Part shown: piece by piece, positions 58,955 to 64,000 of the stretch
Layout: every line of letters begins with the position of its first letter
How positions within the stretch are numbered: the first letter of the stretch is position 1
Assembly: GCA_945897915.1 (NCBI GenBank)
Contig: CAMDGB010000001.1
Coordinates: 62,001 to 126,000 of the forward strand
DNA from: Chryseobacterium gleum
Lineage (GTDB): Bacteria > Bacteroidota > Bacteroidia > Flavobacteriales > Flavobacteriaceae
Length of the DNA stretch: 64,000 nucleotides
Reading direction: 5' to 3'
Made by a program: the position numbers and the translations under genes
The notes under the pieces: generated by a model
The model's input: only the letters and a program-made list of their open reading frames with translations
Told to the model about the DNA's origin: nothing
Database searches by the model: none

Positions 58955-59725
58955 TTATTTATAAACCACAGGAATAATTTCACCTTTTGCCAAACAATAT
59001 TTTTCTACTAAATCTTCGGGTATTGTGTTTGTATAATCTACTTCTTCTACACGGAAACCAATGCTTCTTAATTTGTCAAAATAATCTCTTCCATATACGC
59101 GAACGTGGTCATATTGCCCAAAAATTTTAGCACGCTCTTTTTGATCGGTAATCGAATCATCTGAAAAAGTAACGTCTCTTTTTAAATCCTGTGGAATTTG
59201 AAAAATTCCCATTCCGCCTGGTTTCATAACTCTATACAATTCTTGCATTGCTTTGGTGTCATCAGGAATGTGTTCTAAAACGTGATTGCACAAAATAATG
59301 TCGTAAGTATTATCTTGAAAAGGTAAATTACAAATATCTGCTTTTACATCAGCCAATGGCGAAAGTAAATCGGTAGTAGTGTAATCTAAATTAGTTTGTT
59401 TTTTAAAGCGTTTGTAAAATTCTTGTTCAGGTGCAAAATGTAGTACTTTTATTTTTTCTGTTGCCTTGAAAAAGTTGGTTTCATTTTGAAGATATAACCA
59501 TAATAAACGGTGTCTTTCTAAAGATAAAGTACTGGGAGACAATACGTTGTTTCTTTGAGTTCCGTAACCGTAAGGCAAAAACATCTTGAAACTGTTTCCA
59601 TCAATTGGATCCGTAAATTTATTTCCTTTTAAAAGAAACGCAATAATTGGTCGTGCCACAATACTCAATCTTATTAAGATAGGACGCGGAATGGTATTCA
59701 GTATAAATTTGAAAATTCTTTTCAT
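58955..59725 (-). CDS. Class I SAM-dependent methyltransferase
   Basis: 256 residues. The methyltransferase core is a Methyltransf_11 type: KIKVLHFAPEQEFYKRF (motif I in a variant form), TTTDLLSPLADVKADICNLPFQDNTYDIILCNHVLEHIPDD with the VLEHIPD signature, and MQELYRVMKPGGMGIFQIP. The N-terminal segment (about 1-60) is basic and partly hydrophobic (ILNTIPRPILIRLSIVARPIIAFLL), which may bind the membrane. The VLHFAPE variant of motif I recurs in a branch of Bacteroidetes methyltransferases that sits near glycan genes. The substrate cannot be read. A 15-base palindrome lies in its leader. Confidence 0.88.
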   Translation of the reverse strand: MKRIFKFILNTIPRPILIRLSIVARPIIAFLLKGNKFTDPIDGNSFKMFLPYGYGTQRNNVLSPSTLSLERHRLLWLYLQNETNFFKATEKIKVLHFAPEQEFYKRFKKQTNLDYTTTDLLSPLADVKADICNLPFQDNTYDIILCNHVLEHIPDDTKAMQELYRVMKPGGMGIFQIPQDLKRDVTFSDDSITDQKERAKIFGQYDHVRVYGRDYFDKLRSIGFRVEEVDYTNTIPEDLVEKYCLAKGEIIPVVYK

Positions 59726-59740
59726 TTTTTTTTTATGTTG

Positions 59741-59755
59741 AACTCTTCAAGAGTT
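59741..59755. repeat. Perfect palindrome in the methyltransferase leader
   Basis: AACTCTT-C-AAGAGTT, a 7-1-7 inverted repeat 15 bases upstream of the methyltransferase start. It could be a small hairpin or an operator; no T run follows. Confidence 0.6.
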
Positions 59756-59791
59756 ATGACATCATTTAAAGTCTTTAATCTAAGTAAACTT

Positions 59792-60610
59792 TTATAAAAC
59801 TAACGGCATGCATCTTAAGTCATCTTCTTCGTTACTAACTATTCCAAGCGCTTCATAAATATAAGCGAAAGTGGAAAGCAATTCTGGTTTTCCGTTTACT
59901 ATGGCTACATCATGTTCAAAGTGTGCGGAAGGTTTGTTGTCGGCTGTTGTGATTGTCCATCCATCTTTGTGTTGAACGATGTTTTTGGTGCCTAAATTTA
60001 TCATTGGTTCGATGGCAATTACCATTCCGTTGACTAATTTTTTTCCATGCCCACGTTTGCCGTAATTAGCAACTTCTGGCTCTTCATGCATTTTTCTGCC
60101 TAAACCATGTCCGCATAATTCACGAACTACGCCATAACCATGACTTTCACAATACGTTTGAATGGCATATCCAATATCTTCCACACGATTGCCTACTTTT
60201 GTTTCTCTAATGCCTATATATAAGGATTCTTTGGTAATTTGAAGTAGTTTTTTGGTTGCCTCAGCTACTTCTCCCACTTCAAAAGTATAGGCGTGGTCTC
60301 CGTAAAATCCGTTTTTTAACGTACCGCAATCAACTGAAATAATATCGCCATCTTGTAAAGGAATATTATTTGGAATGCCATGAACTACTTGTGTATTTGG
60401 GCTCATACATAACGAATTTGGAAAACCATACATACCTTTAAATGCTGGCTCTGCGCCGTGGTCGCGAATAAATTGTTCTGCTAATTTATCTAAATATAGT
60501 GTGGTAACTCCGGGTTTTATTTCCTTTGCAATCATGCCTAAAGTTTTGGAAACAATTAGGGCACTTTCGCGCATTAATTCTATTTCTTCTGCAGTTTTTA
60601 TTATAATCAT
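59792..60610 (-). CDS. map: Type I methionine aminopeptidase
   Basis: 272 residues. Map removes the starting methionine from new proteins. The pita-bread metal ligands are visible: ISVDCGTLKNGFYGDHAYTF (two Asp, about 98 and 109), LCGHGLGRKMHEEP (His), MVIAIEPMINLG (Glu) and HFEHDVAIVNG with the last Glu/His. The opening IIIKTAEEIELMRESALIVSK is standard for type I. Compared with the 250-residue E. coli enzyme it has a short C-terminal extension (AYIYEALGIVSNEEDDL). A -7 element lies 20 bases upstream, in front of the TolC remnant. Confidence 0.95.
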   Translation of the reverse strand: MIIIKTAEEIELMRESALIVSKTLGMIAKEIKPGVTTLYLDKLAEQFIRDHGAEPAFKGMYGFPNSLCMSPNTQVVHGIPNNIPLQDGDIISVDCGTLKNGFYGDHAYTFEVGEVAEATKKLLQITKESLYIGIRETKVGNRVEDIGYAIQTYCESHGYGVVRELCGHGLGRKMHEEPEVANYGKRGHGKKLVNGMVIAIEPMINLGTKNIVQHKDGWTITTADNKPSAHFEHDVAIVNGKPELLSTFAYIYEALGIVSNEEDDLRCMPLVL

Positions 60611-60629
60611 CTTCTTGATATTGAGACTG

Positions 60630-60637
60630 CAAAAGTA
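60630..60637 (-). promoter_or_regulatory. Bacteroidetes -7 promoter element (TACTTTTG on minus strand)
   Basis: TAnnTTTG match 20 bases upstream of map, just beyond the stop of the TolC remnant, so map keeps its own promoter. Confidence 0.6.
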
Positions 60638-60642
60638 AATAA

Positions 60643-60830
60643 TTAATTTGGATTGGCTATTGTTTTATATAAATCCGCATTTGAAATGTAAAACCTGTTT
60701 TCAATTAAAATTTTTGACAATTGTGCTAAAACTAAATTGTTTTCACGTGTATTTATTAAAAATAAAGAACTTTCTCCCATTTGAAAAAGTCGCTCTTCCG
60801 AGTTTTGTATGGCTGAATTATCTTTTAAAA
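60643..60830 (-). pseudogene. C-terminal remnant of a TolC-family outer-membrane efflux protein
   Basis: The reverse strand between gldC and map has an open frame of about 60 codons with no start, ending in TAA at 60643-60645. It reads NSAIQNSEERLFQMGESSLF, LINTRENNLVLAQLSKILIE and NRFYISNADLYKTIANPN. The R-L-F-x-x-G-E-S-S-L-F-x-x-N-x-R-E-N block and the following helix are the hallmark of the last repeat of TolC/OEP proteins. The fragment begins where gldC ends, so the rest of the gene (about 350-400 codons) is deleted. Its well-kept sequence suggests a recent loss. It is not translated as far as I can see. Confidence 0.82.
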
Positions 60831-61163
60831 TTATTCTTTCTTTAGTTCGAGTTTTTCGGCAAAATAGTCACAAAAATCGGTCATAGCACTTGCCATTTTT
60901 TCATCGCCCGTGGCGCGTTGAAATGTATCTGTCATAGCTACTAAAGTTTGATGGAAAAATATTTTCATTTCATCAACCGGCATGTCTTTTGTCCATAAAT
61001 CAATACGAAGGGTTTCTTTTGCTTTCGCATCCCAAATGGATAACAAAACTGTTTTAGCTTCTTCGTTATTTACGCCGCCGTCTTGTGCTGACCAAGTTAA
61101 TTTTTCCGGTACATTATTTTGGTCTAAGTCTATAATTACTTTTATTTCTGATGTTTTGCTCAT
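60831..61163 (-). CDS. gldC: Gliding motility protein GldC
   Basis: 110 residues, soluble, the normal GldC size. The sequence SEIKVIIDLDQNNVPEKLTWSAQDGGV, then LLSIWDAKAKETLRIDLWTKDMPVDEMK and DTFQRATGDEKMASAMTDFCDYFAEKL matches GldC, a small cytoplasmic protein that improves gliding efficiency in Flavobacterium; it is not essential for movement there. It lies 58 bases after gldB on the same strand, the same order as in Flavobacterium johnsoniae. Its 3' end touches the TolC remnant, which suggests the deletion that removed most of that gene ended right at gldC. Confidence 0.95.
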   Translation of the reverse strand: MSKTSEIKVIIDLDQNNVPEKLTWSAQDGGVNNEEAKTVLLSIWDAKAKETLRIDLWTKDMPVDEMKIFFHQTLVAMTDTFQRATGDEKMASAMTDFCDYFAEKLELKKE

Positions 61164-61166
61164 TTT

Positions 61167-61193
61167 TTTGGGTAAAAGGTTTTGGGTAAAGGG
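61167..61193. repeat. Tandem 13-mer in the gldC leader
   Basis: TTTGGGTAAAAGG (61167-61179) and TTTGGGTAAAGGG (61181-61193) lie in tandem on the plus strand, four bases upstream of the gldC start on the reverse strand. Confidence 0.85.
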
Positions 61194-61221
61194 TTTAAAG
61201 TGAAAAATAACAGTATTTTAC

Positions 61222-62184
61222 TTACTGTTTTTTTGGTTTGTATTTCGATTTGTTAAAAATCGTAGTTGGTTCTGTTTTTAATAATTGGTCTAAAGTTACC
61301 TCGTTATTTTCCATGTAACTTTTTACAATTTGCCAACCTAACCACTGGCCAATTCTTCCGGGTGATTCTCTATCTATTTCCAAATAGAATTTAGTAAATG
61401 GTGCATCTTCAATAAAACGTTGGTAATTTTTTATGTTGTTATCATAAAGTAATTTTTCGTCAACTAAATAACTCCACATTTGAAATTCATTTTCTATACA
61501 GAATTTTTCTTGCAGTTCTGTATATCCAATTTTTTGATAATTAGGCGTTTCAGGAAGTAAAAGATCTTTTAAATAATGTAATTTTCCATAATAAATCATT
61601 TCACTAATTAAAGTTTTGTCTTGTGAAGGTACAATTTTTCTATACGCAAAATTAGTTACTAAATCCGGTAATATTTGATGCGGTTCTAAGTTGGCTTTCT
61701 GATATTCGGAAAATGGTTCATAAAATTTATGATTTTTTCCTAAATAGGTATCTAAAGAAATTAAGATTAAATCGTTGGTGTAAAATGCTTTTTTATCAAT
61801 TAAAACTTCATTAACCAATGTAATTACTCTTGGTGTTTTTTCTTCAGGAAAATAATATTTAATGCGTGAAACCAGCATCTCTAAACCATTTTCTAATTTT
61901 GAATTATCTGGAAATTGTTTCGAAACTTCTGCATTTAATTCTTTAAAAATAGGATCATTTAGTTTGGCATACCAAATTGAATCTGGAAATTGCGATGGAA
62001 ATAAAAATGGATATTGTTTTTTTAAATCGGGTAAAGTTTTTGGAGTAGCCGCCGCATAAGATTTATCGAAACGTTCAATATCTAAATCTATTGTTTTTTT
62101 GATATCTACAATTTCAATGGCATCATTTTTTTTACATTGTAGGAAGCAAAAAACTGAAATTAGCAAGAAGATTAATTTTTTCAT
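61222..62184 (-). CDS. gldB: Gliding motility lipoprotein GldB
   Basis: 320 residues. The lipoprotein signal ends in LQC (Cys17) followed by KKND. GldB is one of the core gliding proteins; the body matches it: IVDIKKTIDLDIERFDKSY, KKQYPFLFPSQFPDSIW, YFPEEKTPRVITLVN, LISLDTYLGKNHKFYEPFS, KIGYTELQEKFCIENEFQMW and FYLEIDRESPGRIGQWLGWQIVKSYMENN. The RIGQWLGWQIVxSYM block near the C-terminus resembles the DUF2268-type fold. Without GldB, F. johnsoniae does not glide, and T9SS function also suffers. It is divergent from nadE, with a promoter match between. Confidence 0.95.
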   Translation of the reverse strand: MKKLIFLLISVFCFLQCKKNDAIEIVDIKKTIDLDIERFDKSYAAATPKTLPDLKKQYPFLFPSQFPDSIWYAKLNDPIFKELNAEVSKQFPDNSKLENGLEMLVSRIKYYFPEEKTPRVITLVNEVLIDKKAFYTNDLILISLDTYLGKNHKFYEPFSEYQKANLEPHQILPDLVTNFAYRKIVPSQDKTLISEMIYYGKLHYLKDLLLPETPNYQKIGYTELQEKFCIENEFQMWSYLVDEKLLYDNNIKNYQRFIEDAPFTKFYLEIDRESPGRIGQWLGWQIVKSYMENNEVTLDQLLKTEPTTIFNKSKYKPKKQ

Positions 62185-62224
62185 CGTATGAAATTTACTA
62201 TTTTTATCAAAAATTACTGAACTG

Positions 62225-62232
62225 CAAATATA
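62225..62232 (-). promoter_or_regulatory. Bacteroidetes -7 promoter element (TATATTTG on minus strand)
   Basis: TAnnTTTG match 41 bases upstream of gldB on the reverse strand, in the 79-base spacer shared with nadE. Confidence 0.5.
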
Positions 62233-62263
62233 TAATTATATACCTAAATTTTTTATTTAAATT

Positions 62264-63073
62264 ATGTCAAATAAAACAACGCTAAATTTAGAAGGAATTC
62301 AAACATATATTGTCAATTGGTTGAAAACTTATGCAGAAAATTCTGGTGTAAAAGGTTTTGTTATTGGAATTTCTGGTGGAATTGACAGCGCCTTAACCTC
62401 AACATTATGCGCACAAACGGGTTTTCCGGTGTTATGTGTGGAAATGCCAATTCATCAAGCAGAAAGTCACGTAAACAGAGCGAACGAACATATAAATCAA
62501 TTAAAATCGCGTTTTCCGAATGTATTTAATGAAAGAGTTGATTTAACTCCGAGTTTTGAAACGTTTAAAAATAGCGTGCCAACTATTGAAAACTCTGCAG
62601 CTTTAGCTTTAACATTAGCCAATACAAGAGCGCGTTTGCGAATGACAACTTTGTATTACTTAGCAGGAATTCACGGTTTTTTAGTTGCAGGAACAGGAAA
62701 TAAAGTTGAAGACTTTGGCGTTGGATTTTATACAAAATATGGTGATGGCGGCGTAGATATAAGTCCGATTGCCGATTTAATGAAAAGCGAAGTAAGACAA
62801 TTAGCTAAATTTGTAGGTGTTCCTGATAGTATTTTAATTGCTAAACCAACGGATGGACTTTTTGGTGATGATAGAAGCGACGAAGACCAATTAGGCGCTT
62901 CGTATGTCGAGTTAGAGTGGGCGATGGAAGCAATGGAAAATGAAAAAACTATTGAAAATTTTGAAGGAAGAGAAGCAGAAGTTTTTAAAATTTATCAACG
63001 CTTAAATAAAATAAACCAACATAAAATGCAACCCATTCCAGTTTGTGAAATTCCAAAATCTTTGAAAAACTAA
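62264..63073 (+). CDS. nadE: NH3-dependent NAD+ synthetase
   Basis: 269 residues, the short ammonia-dependent form without a glutaminase domain. NadE makes NAD from deamido-NAD and ammonia using ATP. The PP-loop is GFVIGISGGIDSALTSTLC (SGGxDS, about residue 37). Other marks are CVEMPIHQ, ALANTRARLRMTTLYYLA-like (read TLANTRARLRMTTLYYLA), LVAGTGNKVEDFGVGFYTKYGDGG and DISPIADLMKSEVRQLAKF, with KPTDGLFGDDRSDEDQLG near the end. It is divergent from gldB and converges with dnaG, nine bases apart. The same neighbourhood (nadE, gldB, gldC) is known in Flavobacterium. Confidence 0.96.
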   Translation: MSNKTTLNLEGIQTYIVNWLKTYAENSGVKGFVIGISGGIDSALTSTLCAQTGFPVLCVEMPIHQAESHVNRANEHINQLKSRFPNVFNERVDLTPSFETFKNSVPTIENSAALALTLANTRARLRMTTLYYLAGIHGFLVAGTGNKVEDFGVGFYTKYGDGGVDISPIADLMKSEVRQLAKFVGVPDSILIAKPTDGLFGDDRSDEDQLGASYVELEWAMEAMENEKTIENFEGREAEVFKIYQRLNKINQHKMQPIPVCEIPKSLKN

Positions 63074-63082
63074 AAGGTTAGT

Positions 63083-64000
63083 TTAAAATCGAGCTAAAAC
63101 CCGACCTAAATTTTTTGCGATTACAGAAGTTAGCGACAAATAATCTTTGATTGTTGTTAGAATTTCTGAATTATCAATAGTAACATCTGCAGTAATATTG
63201 TTTTTATTTTCTTCAATAATGCGGTTTAGCAAATACCAACGGTAAGACAAAATGGTTTCATTAACACTTTGTGCTAAATTAATGTTTTTATCTTCTACTA
63301 CAATTTTTCTACTTTCCCATTTGTGTAAAATGTCTCTTTCTTCAAGCATTAAAATTGAAGTAATTTTATTGGCTATTTCAGGCGAAGTTTGCGAAATGTA
63401 TTTGTCAATTTCAAATTCGATATTTTGATTATAATAATTAATAATATCGGTGTAAATGGTTTTAAACATTGGATTTGACAACTCAATTTCATCTTCTTGA
63501 AGTGCCAAATATATTTTTTCGTAGACTTTATATGAATTGGTTTCTTTTTCTTCTATACTGTTTCCAGCTTCGTCTTTCGATAAAAATGTTTCTGTAAAGT
63601 CATCCGTTTTAGAACCGTTAATTAATAATATTTCAATAATTTTTTGTTCTAACTCGTATAAAATATCAATTTTTTCGGGTTTAAAATCAGCATTATTTTT
63701 ATGAACTTCAAATGCTTTTTTCTCTTCGGTGTATTTTTTATTGGCTTCAGAAATATCTTTCTTGAGCATTTGGGCTAATGTATTATACAATACATCTTCC
63801 GAAATATCCATAATGCGCGAACACTCTTTTATGTATACTTCGCGTTTAATTTGGTCTGAAATTTTAGAAATACTTTGTACCATATCTCTAATTAATTCTG
63901 CTTTTTTTATAGGGTCGTTATTGGCTTCTTTAACTAATAAATCAGCTTTAAACTGAATAAAATCTTTCGAATTTTCGTCTAAATATTGTTTTAAAACCTC
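63083..64000 (-). CDS. dnaG: DNA primase, C-terminal part (5' end beyond the window)
   Basis: The frame is open from the stop at 63083 to the window end, about 305 codons. It reads EVLKQYLDENSKDFIQFKAD, KKAELIRDMVQSISKISDQIKREVYIKECSRIMDISEDVLYNTLAQML, then a helical C-terminus (KEKKAF, LYELEQKIIEILLING, NPMFKTIYTDIINYYNQNIEF). The IxDxxxREVYIKExSRxxxISEDxL block is typical of the region after the catalytic TOPRIM core in Bacteroidetes DnaG, and the rest is the helicase-binding C-terminal domain. The zinc finger and TOPRIM parts are outside. An internal Met at 63883 is not the start, because the frame continues upstream with clear homology. Confidence 0.88.
   Translation of the reverse strand, partial: EVLKQYLDENSKDFIQFKADLLVKEANNDPIKKAELIRDMVQSISKISDQIKREVYIKECSRIMDISEDVLYNTLAQMLKKDISEANKKYTEEKKAFEVHKNNADFKPEKIDILYELEQKIIEILLINGSKTDDFTETFLSKDEAGNSIEEKETNSYKVYEKIYLALQEDEIELSNPMFKTIYTDIINYYNQNIEFEIDKYISQTSPEIANKITSILMLEERDILHKWESRKIVVEDKNINLAQSVNETILSYRWYLLNRIIEENKNNITADVTIDNSEILTTIKDYLSLTSVIAKNLGRVLARF

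Noticed and set aside
60648-60845. Plus-strand 65-codon frame between map and gldC
   Set aside because: The minus strand of the same stretch encodes the TolC C-terminal block; the plus frame is its shadow.
1-64000. Searched for CRISPR arrays, transposases, integrases, toxin-antitoxin pairs, restriction or other defence genes
   Set aside because: No regularly spaced 25-40-base repeats and no such proteins were seen; the window is core chromosome.

Overview
The window looks like chromosomal DNA of a low-GC member of the Flavobacteriaceae, close to Flavobacterium. The evidence is the gliding genes gldB and gldC, a PorP/SprF plus OmpA pair, several proteins with type IX secretion (T9SS) C-terminal signals, a FolK-deoxynucleoside kinase fusion, DUF3109, DUF5103 and DUF6370 proteins, and many promoters with the Bacteroidetes -7 element TAnnTTTG. 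I saw no rRNA, CRISPR array, insertion sequence, prophage or plasmid gene. This is core chromosome, dense and mostly housekeeping.

Layout. 1-2.4 kb: 3' part of a GapN-type aldehyde dehydrogenase, a YjbR protein and a PH/SHOCT protein. 2.4-8.4 kb: T9SS and cell-surface block (Omp28-like cargo, lipoprotein, minimal T9SS cargo, PorP/SprF, OmpA protein). 8.4-13.6 kb: tRNA-Phe, coaX, an outer-membrane barrel protein, lptC, a small membrane protein and a SurA/PpiD-like isomerase. 13.6-16.5 kb: pth, ribF, bioB. 16.6-20.4 kb (minus strand): glycosyltransferase plus LpxH-like phosphatase, aspartate kinase, GNAT. 20.5-25.8 kb: fbp, HupE/UreJ, dCMP deaminase, S41 protease, MarC, DUF3109. 26-32 kb: nrdB, nrdA, dNTPase, rsmG. 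32-39.6 kb: desaturase, aminotransferase, a candidate structured RNA, purT, DUF6370, pirin, a large unknown membrane protein, fabD. 39.6-46 kb: galE, DegT aminotransferase, waaA, an S46 peptidase of DPP11 type, a tiny lipoprotein. 46-50 kb: frameshifted DUF1508 gene, tRNA-Leu, tRNA-Gly, mutS, TrmH-family methyltransferase. 50-57 kb: C-type-lectin T9SS protein, folK-dNK, sppA, pruA. 57-64 kb: apaG, DUF5103, methyltransferase, map, a TolC remnant, gldC, gldB, nadE and the 3' part of dnaG.

Functional themes. Envelope and secretion recur (T9SS cargo, PorP/SprF, LptC, SurA-like chaperone, WaaA, GldB/GldC). Nucleotide supply is the second theme (NrdA/NrdB, dCMP deaminase, dNTPase, deoxynucleoside kinase, PurT). 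Cofactor synthesis is third (CoaX, RibF, BioB, FolK, NadE).

I did not find a new multi-gene defence or mobile system. The least explained signals are small: a TolC C-terminal remnant between gldC and map; a DUF1508 gene broken at a seven-base homopolymer; a conserved-looking structured element before purT; and a recurring habit of short tandem word repeats in leaders directly upstream of start codons (fabD, galE, pruA, gldC, dCMP deaminase). Promoter calls are motif matches by eye, not experiments.
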